From: Methanospirillum hungatei
GTDB taxonomy: Archaea; Halobacteriota; Methanomicrobia; Methanomicrobiales; Methanospirillaceae
NCBI RefSeq assembly: GCF_019263745.1
Contig: NZ_CP077107.1
Coordinates: 2,728,001-2,792,000 of the forward strand
Direction of reading: 5' to 3'
DNA length: 64,000 nucleotides
Below, in pieces: positions 9,960-18,266 of this stretch. The notes under the pieces were generated by a model. The model was given only the letters and a program-made list of their open reading frames with translations. It had not been told where the DNA came from and searched no databases. The position numbers and the translations under genes were made by a program. The stretch's first letter is position 1. Each line of letters starts with the position of its first letter.

Positions 9960-10318
9960 GAAACCTCAACCAATCTTTTTAATAGTTCACGAAAAGCCAT
10001 GCCTGATTTATGAATATGAACCGGTTCCGCAATTACAAACTCTTCATATAGGATATATATCTGCTCCTGAATAATCCGAATTGCTTCTGGGAGAGATGAA
10101 TGATGGGATAAGAGATGAAGGAGATCATTTGAAAGAATATATTCGTTGCTCTCATCATCAAATACTATTGATATCTTCACCGGTTCTTTCAGGGTGTACG
10201 CAACGTTTTCTCCACCAATGCCAGAATCGATGAAAATAAAACCTTGTTCAAAATATAGGGGGGTTCCAGTCATATCTGTGACAAGAGCTCGATGAGGTGT
10301 GTGGTCTGTTTGGATCAT
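9956..10318 (-). CDS. Probable antitoxin partner of HicA-like toxin
   Basis: 120 residues. No textbook antitoxin motif is recognised. The strand-rich N-terminal part and the following segment (EYILSNDLLHLLSHHSSLPEAIRIIQEQIYILYEEF) resemble the partly degraded RNase-H-like fold plus helix of HicB-type antitoxins. It is the upstream member of a two-gene overlapping unit with the HicA-like gene, which supports the role by position. No DNA-binding ribbon-helix-helix or HTH is obvious at the C-terminus. Confidence 0.45.
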   Translation of the reverse strand: MIQTDHTPHRALVTDMTGTPLYFEQGFIFIDSGIGGENVAYTLKEPVKISIVFDDESNEYILSNDLLHLLSHHSSLPEAIRIIQEQIYILYEEFVIAEPVHIHKSGMAFRELLKRLVEVS

Positions 10319-10982
10319 ACCTATCCTGATAATTATGATTTGTATAGTGTCATTATATATTCTCGGTAAAACTCTTCAAGATCAGCCAATGTTGTATGAT
10401 ATCCATTGAGCCATTTTATGACGTAAATGTTCAGTCGCTCTAGGCTGACACAAGATTATGAGAGAAATATATCTGTTGATCCAAACATTGGTACCATTTG
10501 GTATCCATGGCAGATTACGGAACGCTGAAACCGTTTCTCCAATGACGTTTACGCCATTTTTTACGAATTGTAGATATATTACTTCTGATGAGAGTTATCG
10601 CTCTTCCAGTATCAGAGTCTCGATCAAAAAATCGCGAAAATAACTGAGATTATAACAATATTTGAAGATTTCATATTGTATTGCCCTGCATAACGTTTAG
10701 AATAAATGAAATGAAAAGATATGTTCCATACACCTGTTTTTATCTCCGGGGATATGGGAGTGTCGTGAAACCCCGGGTTAAATGCGTTTGAAGGGACGTT
10801 TTTCACAGTAAGCCTGGTCTGTTCTACCTTCGGAACTCATACCGGGAATAAGAGGAACATATGCAGATTATCAGATTTCATCATTCATTTCCCGGTGTCA
10901 ATGATACACTCAGTAAATAATTGCACAAATACATAATTCACACATACATTTATTTACACTGTGAACTAATTTGTATAGGTAG
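10319..10982. other. Intergenic with possible gene remnant and regulator promoter
   Basis: About 660 bases. On the minus strand at 10333-10455 a 40-codon open stretch without a start codon (LERLNIYVIKWLNGYH, then LEEFYREYIM) looks protein-like and may be the tail of a decayed gene. The remaining short frames are not convincing. The right end holds the promoter/operator region of the MarR gene. Confidence 0.35.
10925..10974. promoter_or_regulatory. Imperfect inverted repeat, candidate MarR operator
   Basis: Two-part arms face each other: acaaat...ttcaca on the left (10925-10942) and tgtgaa...atttgt on the right (10960-10974). They end 8 bases before the start codon of the MarR-family gene. 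Spacing within the arms differs (6 versus 3 bases), so symmetry is imperfect. MarR regulators commonly bind such elements at their own promoters; that this one does is inference. Confidence 0.4.
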
Positions 10983-11486
10983 ATGACACCGATGGTTAAG
11001 ACTCCTCAGGAGATAGCTGCTACAGAGATACTACAGTTGTTTCTCGAATTCCAGGTGATCATGAAGATTGCCTTTCCCGATCTTTCCGGGATGCAAGAGG
11101 CAAAGTACCGGTTACTCGGTATCCTGGAAGCTCAGGGAACAAAATCCATGTCAGATCTCTGTGGGAGTATGTTTATCTCAAAACCATACATGTCACGATT
11201 GGTAGAACATCTGGTTTCTGAAGGATTAGTCGAACGGATTGTTGATCCATCGGATCGGAGAGCAATGAACATATCCGTAACCGATGAAGGCAGAAAAGAA
11301 CTTCGAATGCTTCTTCAGAATATGCGAAATAACATCATCCCATTCATTTCAAAATTATCCTCCTCTGATTTGAAGAGATTTTGTGACGCAAGCAAAGAAA
11401 TTCATACCATCTTTTCGATTTTCACCGACAGGTACGATCAATCGGCCTGGTCATTCTACACCCTTGATAAAAAAGATTCTCCATAA
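10983..11486 (+). CDS. MarR-family transcriptional regulator
   Basis: 167 residues with a winged-helix core: AKYRLLGILEAQGTKSMSDL, the recognition-helix region ISKPYMSRLVEHLVSEGLVERI, and the wing DPSDRRAMNISVTDEGRKEL, which is typical of MarR proteins (DxRxxxxxLT-like). It precedes an S-layer-type secreted protein and an RND exporter in the same orientation and probably regulates them, as MarR repressors often control efflux genes. An alternative ATG three codons downstream is possible. A strong hairpin follows the stop, so transcription may end there with re-initiation for the exporter. Confidence 0.85.
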   Translation: MTPMVKTPQEIAATEILQLFLEFQVIMKIAFPDLSGMQEAKYRLLGILEAQGTKSMSDLCGSMFISKPYMSRLVEHLVSEGLVERIVDPSDRRAMNISVTDEGRKELRMLLQNMRNNIIPFISKLSSSDLKRFCDASKEIHTIFSIFTDRYDQSAWSFYTLDKKDSP

Positions 11487-11491
11487 GTATC

Positions 11492-11535
11492 AAACCGGAC
11501 TGTTCAGACCTACCACAGACGAACAGCCCGGTTTT
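11492..11535 (+). terminator. Strong hairpin after marR gene
   Basis: Long inverted repeat: aaaccgg-a-ctgttc (11492-11505) pairs with gaacag-c-ccggttt (11521-11534) around a 15-base loop, with a single mismatch. It is followed by a short T run. It may be a terminator or an operator-like palindrome between the regulator and the exporter genes. Confidence 0.5.
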
Positions 11536-11635
11536 GAAATGGTCCCTGCCATTTTGGCATTACCTTAAAACTGTCAGATTTCAAGATTTCCGCCCCACAG
11601 ATCAGCATGGACGGAAATAATGTGAGACCACTAGT

Positions 11636-12946
11636 ATGATAATCGCACATACCCAAAAAGCATTTCTCATAATGGGCATAGCCCTTATAGCAGCATCGTT
11701 TATGGCAACTCCGGCTCTTGCAGGTACAAAGTACCTCGCTGGTTCACCAAATCTTACCATTTCCATCTCTGGAACAAATGAATTTACTCCTGGTGAAACG
11801 GTAGGTCTTGATGTTCGCATACAAAACGACGGTCTGAATCAGATGAAAATGGTCCAGTCTGGTATTGTTGAACAGGATGATCTTCCGAGTACGGCAAAAA
11901 TGGTAACTGCAACACTCCAGTCTGGTGATGCACCCGTACTGATAAAATCTGATGCCCAGATGATCGGGGACGTAAAAGGATCTGAAAACGCTATTGCCTC
12001 CTTTCAAATCCGGATAAAAGATGACGCGAAAGCCGGTATGTATGACCTTCCGATTACCATCAGATATACCCATCTGGCACATGCAGAGCAACAGGGAACA
12101 GACAGTGTTACCTATCGGTACCAGGAACAGATGAAATCCCTTATCCTTCCATTATCGATGAAATCAGCGATTAATACTGATATTATCAAAGTGACTCCTG
12201 AAGAGATACATGCCGGTGGTTCCGGGTATGTTACCCTTAGATTGAAAAATACCGGCAGTGATGTGGGAGAAAAGGCTGTTGCAGAGATTATCAGAAGTGG
12301 TAATTCCCCGGTTGTGCCGGTTGATGGAATGGTATACCTCGGAACCTTTGCTCCTGGAGCCGAGATGGATGCAAAATTTAAAGTATCGGTGAGTCTGGAT
12401 GCAGAGCCACAGCAGTACCCGCTGAAAGTTCAGGTACGGTATGAAAATACTGACGGCGAACAGATGACCACTCCGGAAGAGGAGATTGGTATCCCGGTTT
12501 TGAAAAAAATCGCTTTTGAAGTGACTGGAGATGATTCCATTGTAAATCCGGGTCAAAGTCATGTTATTGAAGTTCCGTTCAAAAATATCGGCGAATCTGT
12601 TGCGTACCATGCACAAGCCAGGATTAGTGCAGTAGATCCTTTTACCAGCAATGACGATCTTGCCTATCTTGGTGATATCGGTCCTGGAGAAACAAGCATT
12701 GCAAGATTCAGGGTTACGGTTGGATCTGATGCAACCGTCAAGAATTATGCACTTGATTCAGAAGTCCGATACCGTGATGCACTGGACACCAGCAGAATTT
12801 CAGATACCATTAAAGTGCCGGTAACGGTTGAAAAACCATCAGGACCGGGTATGCTTTCAAACCTCATCCTGCTCGTAGTCGCTTTTGCAGCAATCATCGG
12901 TGGAATTCATTTCTTCCGGACAAAAAAACAGGGACAAAGGGTCTGA
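11636..12946 (+). CDS. S-layer-type (COG1361) secreted membrane-anchored protein
   Basis: 436 residues. Signal peptide at the N-terminus (IMGIALIAASFMATPALAG). It carries three repeated beta-sandwich segments with the pattern of archaeal COG1361/CARDB-like domains (FTPGETVGLDVRIQNDG; IHAGGSGYVTLRLKNTGSD; VNPGQSHVIEVPFKNIGES). A single C-terminal membrane helix (LILLVVAFAAIIGGIHFF) precedes a short basic tail, so the bulk of the protein faces outside. It is followed after 21 bases by an RND exporter gene; such protein/RND pairs are recurrent in methanogens, and this one may act as an extracytoplasmic accessory of the pump (inference). Confidence 0.75.
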   Translation: MIIAHTQKAFLIMGIALIAASFMATPALAGTKYLAGSPNLTISISGTNEFTPGETVGLDVRIQNDGLNQMKMVQSGIVEQDDLPSTAKMVTATLQSGDAPVLIKSDAQMIGDVKGSENAIASFQIRIKDDAKAGMYDLPITIRYTHLAHAEQQGTDSVTYRYQEQMKSLILPLSMKSAINTDIIKVTPEEIHAGGSGYVTLRLKNTGSDVGEKAVAEIIRSGNSPVVPVDGMVYLGTFAPGAEMDAKFKVSVSLDAEPQQYPLKVQVRYENTDGEQMTTPEEEIGIPVLKKIAFEVTGDDSIVNPGQSHVIEVPFKNIGESVAYHAQARISAVDPFTSNDDLAYLGDIGPGETSIARFRVTVGSDATVKNYALDSEVRYRDALDTSRISDTIKVPVTVEKPSGPGMLSNLILLVVAFAAIIGGIHFFRTKKQGQRV

Positions 12947-12967
12947 AAGAATTCTGGGAAAAGACCT

Positions 12968-15214
12968 ATGCCACCTATTTTTAGTCGGCTTGCCGATGTT
13001 GTAGTGGACCATCCGAGATTGTTATCTGGTTGTATCCTTGTTTTCATGGCCGTATCACTCCTTGGTATGACCATGATCTCGATGGTGTCTGGAAATGACA
13101 CCTATATGAGTCCCACTTCAGAGCGGGGTATTATAACTGCTCATTATCAGGACACGTTTCAGCAAAACACTCTTGTTTTGCTGTATGAGTCTGGGACGCC
13201 GCTCAGTCCTGATCAATTACAGTATATAGACTCCATACAGGATCCAATCGAAAATCTGCCGTATGTTTCGTCCGTTTCTCAAATTACGAATGTAATCAAG
13301 GAAAAAACATCTGGGGTGCTTCCAAGTAACAGAGCGGAAATTGATGAAGTAATACAGACTCTCCCCGAATCAATTGTAAAGCAGTACATTCCATCGCAAC
13401 TTCTTTCAATGGGAATGATTACTCTTGATCCAGGGCTTACCCTTGATCAGAAAGAAAATGCCATAGAGAATATCCGTTCCTTTATTGCAAGTACAACAGT
13501 TCCACCAGGACTGACCATTCAGCTCACCGGTGAAGCAGCGTTTTCCCAGGAGATGGAAGATGAACTGAGCAAATCCATGGGAACTCTCATTATTGCAGCA
13601 CTTATTCTGATGGTTATCGTTGTAGGGCTTCTTTTTACCTATGTGAGCCACCGGTTCCTCCCGATCCTCATTGTGACTCTGGGTCTGCTTTTCACCTTTG
13701 GTCTTATGGGAATGGCACATATTCAGGTCGGGATGTCAGTCGTGTCTGCATTTCCAATTCTCCTGGGACTGGGAATAGATTATGCAATTCAGTTTCAATC
13801 AAGACTTGAAGAGGAGAGCAGAACCAATCCATTGTCTGTTGCAGTGAAAACAACCATCATCAAGACCGGTCCGGCGGTGCTCTTTGCGATGCTTGCAACA
13901 ACAATGGGATTTATGGCAATGTTTATCTCTCCGGTGCCGATGATCCAGTCATTCGGACTTGTTGCCATCATCGGGGTTGTCGTCTGTTATCTTACATCGT
14001 TAATCGGCATTCCATTATTTGCACTCGTGTTTGGGTACAAACCGAAAGGAGCAGGAAAATCCCGTCAGTCGGAAATAATTGATCTGTCTCTTTCAAAGAT
14101 TGCGGAGTGGGTAGCAAAACGACCAGTTCCAATCCTTCTTCTCGTGGTAATGGTAGCGTTCATTGGTATCCAACTGGATCCAAAGATTCCAATAAATACC
14201 AATGAACAATCGTTTGTTCCGGGGGATATGCCTGCAAAGGTCACAATGGACAAGGTTTCCCGGACTATTGGATCAACTGATCCGATTGCCATTCTGGTGT
14301 ATGGATCTGATGTCATATCTCTTGAATCCATTCAATGGATGGACAGATTTACGAAATATCAGGTGGATTCTCACTCCCAGCTGACAAATGCAGTGAGTAT
14401 TGCTGATTATGTAAAGATGTACAACAATGGAACCATCCCTTCAACCAAAAGTGAATTAACAGGTGTCTTAGAGCAGATTCCGGAAGAGACTCAGAAACAG
14501 TTCCTGAACGGGCGTAATGAAGCGATAATCAAGTTATACACCATTAAACTCGATACCCCACAAAAAGGAGAATTACGAAAACTGGTCGAAGCGGATTTGG
14601 AATTTGTTTATCCGCCTCCGGGTATTAAGACCAGAATTGTGGGTTCGTTTGAATTATTTACAACCCTTATCCGTGAACTGGTGGAGAGTAAAGAAGCGAT
14701 GACCTATCTTGGATTCCTTCTTGTCGTTGTATTTCTTGGGGTTGTGTACCGGAATATTAACGCAATTACTCCAATCATTCCTATTGTCGCAATTGTCGGC
14801 TGGAATGCGGTTGCGATGTATCTTCTGGGTATTGACTACAATATCCTGACCGCATGTCTTGGTTCGATGACCATCGGAATTGCATGTCAGTATACAATTC
14901 TGGTTATGGAGCGGTATATAGAAGAACGGGAATCCAATGATGACGTGATAGAATCTATAAAAAATAGTGTCCGGAAGATAGGTTCTGCAATCCTGGTTTC
15001 AGGTCTTGCAACGTTCTTCGGGTTCTCGGCTCTTATCCTCTCGACATTTCCCATTGTGAGTAATTTTGGACTGAGTACCATCATCGCGGTGTTCTTTTCA
15101 CTTATCGGGGCGGTTATTGTAATGCCAGCAGTTCTTGTATTACTTGACCAGGTAATCCACAAAGTAGAGAAGATTGAAGATGATGTTTTCTCTCATTCTC
15201 ATTCTCATAATTAA
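12968..15214 (+). CDS. RND-superfamily (MMPL/HAE3-type) exporter
   Basis: 748 residues with the duplicated RND layout: a first membrane helix (LLSGCILVFMAVSLLGM), a large external loop, then a helix bundle (SMGTLIIAALILMVIVVGLLF; ILLGLGIDYAIQFQSRLEEE, the conserved GxxxDY motif of helix 4), and a second repeat from about residue 375 with a less acidic equivalent (MTIGIACQYTILVMERYIEE). It ends in a His/Ser tail (HSHSHN). It probably exports lipids, hydrophobic compounds or drugs using the proton or sodium gradient. It is coupled to the upstream COG1361 protein and the MarR regulator. The substrate is unknown. Confidence 0.85.
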   Translation: MPPIFSRLADVVVDHPRLLSGCILVFMAVSLLGMTMISMVSGNDTYMSPTSERGIITAHYQDTFQQNTLVLLYESGTPLSPDQLQYIDSIQDPIENLPYVSSVSQITNVIKEKTSGVLPSNRAEIDEVIQTLPESIVKQYIPSQLLSMGMITLDPGLTLDQKENAIENIRSFIASTTVPPGLTIQLTGEAAFSQEMEDELSKSMGTLIIAALILMVIVVGLLFTYVSHRFLPILIVTLGLLFTFGLMGMAHIQVGMSVVSAFPILLGLGIDYAIQFQSRLEEESRTNPLSVAVKTTIIKTGPAVLFAMLATTMGFMAMFISPVPMIQSFGLVAIIGVVVCYLTSLIGIPLFALVFGYKPKGAGKSRQSEIIDLSLSKIAEWVAKRPVPILLLVVMVAFIGIQLDPKIPINTNEQSFVPGDMPAKVTMDKVSRTIGSTDPIAILVYGSDVISLESIQWMDRFTKYQVDSHSQLTNAVSIADYVKMYNNGTIPSTKSELTGVLEQIPEETQKQFLNGRNEAIIKLYTIKLDTPQKGELRKLVEADLEFVYPPPGIKTRIVGSFELFTTLIRELVESKEAMTYLGFLLVVVFLGVVYRNINAITPIIPIVAIVGWNAVAMYLLGIDYNILTACLGSMTIGIACQYTILVMERYIEERESNDDVIESIKNSVRKIGSAILVSGLATFFGFSALILSTFPIVSNFGLSTIIAVFFSLIGAVIVMPAVLVLLDQVIHKVEKIEDDVFSHSHSHN

Positions 15215-15249
15215 TTTTTCGATGAACGTCTTCGTCGGAACGAAAATTT
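15213..15249. terminator. Bidirectional hairpin between convergent genes
   Basis: An inverted repeat, aatttttcg (15213-15221) against cgaaaattt (15241-15249), lies between the convergent ends of the RND exporter and the kinase gene and is flanked by T/A runs on either strand. Confidence 0.5.
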
Positions 15250-15264
15250 CCTCCCAAAAATAAT

Positions 15265-17976
15265 TTAACCCTCTATAATCCGGTACACTCCTTTTGGTAC
15301 CCGGATCTCAAACCTGGCCCCATTTCCGGGAATTCCTGTCTCCTGAATAGTGATACCGGTGAGAAGCAAAATTTCTCTGACCAAAAAAAGACCAAAACCT
15401 GTGTTATTCCCGACTCCATGTTCAAATATAGAGTCTTTCTCTTCATATGGAATACCCCTGCCATTATCCTCCCAGATAATGATGAGCCCTCCGTCAGAAT
15501 TATATGCCGAAACCCGGATGTCAGTAACATAATCCCCATGCCGGATTGAGTTATCCAGAAGGTTGAAGAACACTTTTTCAAGCATGGGATCTCCGTAGAG
15601 AGCGAACCTGCACAAGTCATTGAGATAATGAATATTGACCGGCAAAACTGACCTGGGCATAACCCGCTCCAGAATAAACCATTGTGGTTCTTGTGAACCA
15701 AGATTTTGATATACTCTGGTAAATTCAATATGGGACTGAATATCATCAGTTGCCATTTTAATAATTCTGAGATATTCAGTGAGTTTGGGACTGGCATATT
15801 CCAGGTCTGCAAGAGACAGATAGGTAAAAATGACAGATACTTTATTGAGGATGTCGTGTCTGGTAACGCTTGTCAGAAGACTTAACTGATGATTTGCAAC
15901 CTTGAGGGCTTTTTCAGTATGTTTTCTTTTTGAAATGTCCCGGGTAACACCCACAAGGCCGATAAACAGTTCATATTCTGTATAGATGGGTTTTATCATG
16001 ATCTCTGTACAAACCCTGGTCTGATCCTTGCGGATGAATTCTAATTCAACAGTTGATTTATCAGTGATTTTTTTATTTTCAAGTAGCTGATCTAACCACT
16101 CATAATGATGATTTATAATCCTTTGATATGATTCAGGAGTGAGAAGATCCCGAAATGTCATGGTTCTGATTTCTGCAGGACTAAACCCAAGCATATCGAT
16201 AACCGAAGGAGAAACATAGGTAATTCTCATCCGTTCATCGGTGGTCCATATAACATCATGCACATTATCTGCAAGCAGCCGGTATCGTGCCTCGCTATCC
16301 CTGATCTTTTCTTCTGCTTCTTTTTGGGTGGTAATATCCTGATCCACTCCGCAGTATCCGGAAAATATTCCGTGTTCGTCAAATACCGGAGTTCCACATG
16401 TATTCAGGATTACACATCTTCCATTCTTATGACTGTTGAGATTAATAAAATTAGAAAAGGATTTTTTTGAATCAAAGATTTCCCTGGCCATTTCAACCTG
16501 TTCATCACGAACTGATGGATCAAAGAGATCAAAAAAACGAATCTTTCCAATCAGGTCATCCGGATGGTATCCCATGATGCTTTCAACAGCAGGGCTCGAA
16601 TACGTATATATCCCGTCAGCATCGACTTCCCAGACCCAGAATCCTGCGTTCGTGGTTGTTGCAAGGAACCGTTGTTCACTTTTCCGAAGTTTTATCTCAC
16701 TCTCCCGAAAAGCACGTTCTGCTTTTCTGACAGGAGTAATATCCCGCATTGATACCTGTATCCCAGTGATTTTTTCCTCATGCTGAGTGGGGACTGCATT
16801 GATATTGACATAGGCATACTCTCCGTTCTTTTTCTGGATCTGGACCTCAAGGTTTGAAACAGATTCACCATTCATTGTTTTTTGAACAGCCTGGTAAAAA
16901 TCTGGTCCGCTCGGTGAGAAGATTGTTTGAGCCCAATATTCTGCAGGTTTGCCAACGAATTCTTCAGGATCATATCCGATAACAGAATGAGCAGAGGGGG
17001 AGAGATATATGGAAAGAAACTCTTTGCTGATGAGGATTATCAGATCTGAAGAGCGCTCAGCCATGCTCCGAAATCGTTCTTCACTCTCTAATAGAGCCTG
17101 TTCCTGCTCTTTCAGCTGCTCATAACTGATCCTGAGTTCTTCCTCATTTGCTGCAAGTTCCTCATATGCTGCAGCAAGATCATCAGCCACCTTTTTCATC
17201 CCGAATTCAGCCATTTTCTGGGTATGAATCGGATGGGTGGTGGTGACGATGCCATTGATTCCTGGTGTGTCAAGAAGATTGAGACCAACAGATTCAACAT
17301 ACAGGTATGATCCATCAGCCTTTCTTATTCGGTATTCTGTGGGAATATGGTCATTTGTATTATTATGCACCTCCAGAAAATCTGACTGGACCTGATCTTT
17401 GTCTTCCGGATGAATGTAATCAAAAGCACATGTCCCGACAAGTGACCCTTCCGGGTATCCCAGAATTCGAGATGAGGATGGTGAATCAAAGAGGATAGTT
17501 CCGTCTTTGTCCAGGATTCGTATAATGTCTGATGAGTTTTGAATAAGAGAGCGAAACCTGAGTTCACTCTCCATGAGTGCCTTGCTGTCTTGTTTCTTCT
17601 GAACCGCAATCCTAATTTTGTGTGTTAATTCTTTAAATTGCGGTGCTGGTTTTCCTCCTTTCTGGACATAAAAGTCAGCCCCGTTATCAATCGCCTCTAT
17701 GACCACCTCTTCCCGTCCTCGTCCGGTATAGAGAATGAATGGGATCTCAGGATTTCTGCTCCGGATCTCTTTTAAGAGGGTAATACCGTCCATACCTGCC
17801 ATCTGGTAGTCTGAAACGATGGCATCATAATGTTTTTCAGAGAGTAATCCGAGTGCTTTAAGGCCGGAATCTGTAGTCTCGACGTGAAATCCCAGGTGCT
17901 CCAGATATGCTTTTGTTGCCTGGAGAAGAAGGGGTTCATCATCAACGTAAAGGATTGTTAAAGGAGAAGTAGACAT
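15265..17976 (-). CDS. Hybrid REC-PAS4 sensor histidine kinase
   Basis: 903 residues from the ATG at 17976, where the receiver begins directly (TILYVDDEP). An in-frame upstream ATG at 18099 would add 41 residues that do not look like a domain. Order: receiver with intact phosphoacceptor (VSDYQMAGMDG) and YTGRG/Lys motifs (1-125); PAS domains starting near 145, 300, 435 and 555 with a coiled segment between the first two; a kinase from about 680 with an H-box of the methanogen type (VTRHDILNKVSV), an N-box (NLLDNSIRHG) and G-boxes (WEDNGRGIP; NTGFGLFLVREIL). It has no membrane segment, so it should be a cytoplasmic sensor. It is divergent from another REC-PAS gene. Confidence 0.88.
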   Translation of the reverse strand: MSTSPLTILYVDDEPLLLQATKAYLEHLGFHVETTDSGLKALGLLSEKHYDAIVSDYQMAGMDGITLLKEIRSRNPEIPFILYTGRGREEVVIEAIDNGADFYVQKGGKPAPQFKELTHKIRIAVQKKQDSKALMESELRFRSLIQNSSDIIRILDKDGTILFDSPSSSRILGYPEGSLVGTCAFDYIHPEDKDQVQSDFLEVHNNTNDHIPTEYRIRKADGSYLYVESVGLNLLDTPGINGIVTTTHPIHTQKMAEFGMKKVADDLAAAYEELAANEEELRISYEQLKEQEQALLESEERFRSMAERSSDLIILISKEFLSIYLSPSAHSVIGYDPEEFVGKPAEYWAQTIFSPSGPDFYQAVQKTMNGESVSNLEVQIQKKNGEYAYVNINAVPTQHEEKITGIQVSMRDITPVRKAERAFRESEIKLRKSEQRFLATTTNAGFWVWEVDADGIYTYSSPAVESIMGYHPDDLIGKIRFFDLFDPSVRDEQVEMAREIFDSKKSFSNFINLNSHKNGRCVILNTCGTPVFDEHGIFSGYCGVDQDITTQKEAEEKIRDSEARYRLLADNVHDVIWTTDERMRITYVSPSVIDMLGFSPAEIRTMTFRDLLTPESYQRIINHHYEWLDQLLENKKITDKSTVELEFIRKDQTRVCTEIMIKPIYTEYELFIGLVGVTRDISKRKHTEKALKVANHQLSLLTSVTRHDILNKVSVIFTYLSLADLEYASPKLTEYLRIIKMATDDIQSHIEFTRVYQNLGSQEPQWFILERVMPRSVLPVNIHYLNDLCRFALYGDPMLEKVFFNLLDNSIRHGDYVTDIRVSAYNSDGGLIIIWEDNGRGIPYEEKDSIFEHGVGNNTGFGLFLVREILLLTGITIQETGIPGNGARFEIRVPKGVYRIIEG

Positions 17977-18266
17977 GAGTTTGGTATGATATACCTCTCC
18001 ATCTGAGATGTTAACCTTTAGGGTGAAAACTAGGAGGCATTCATAAAAATCTTTATGTCGATTCTTTCCGGACCAAAATGGACCAGAGAAAAAGTTCATG
18101 AGTAATAACCTTTTTTGAGACTAAAACGAAATGTTAACCACTCGTTGGTTATTTATCCTTTCCTGATAATATGAAAGATACTACTGTGCAACGGATATAC
18201 TACCAAAAGCAGAATGCCCTTGAAATCTGAAATAAGCGGCAATTATTTGGAGAATTTTTGTTATCT

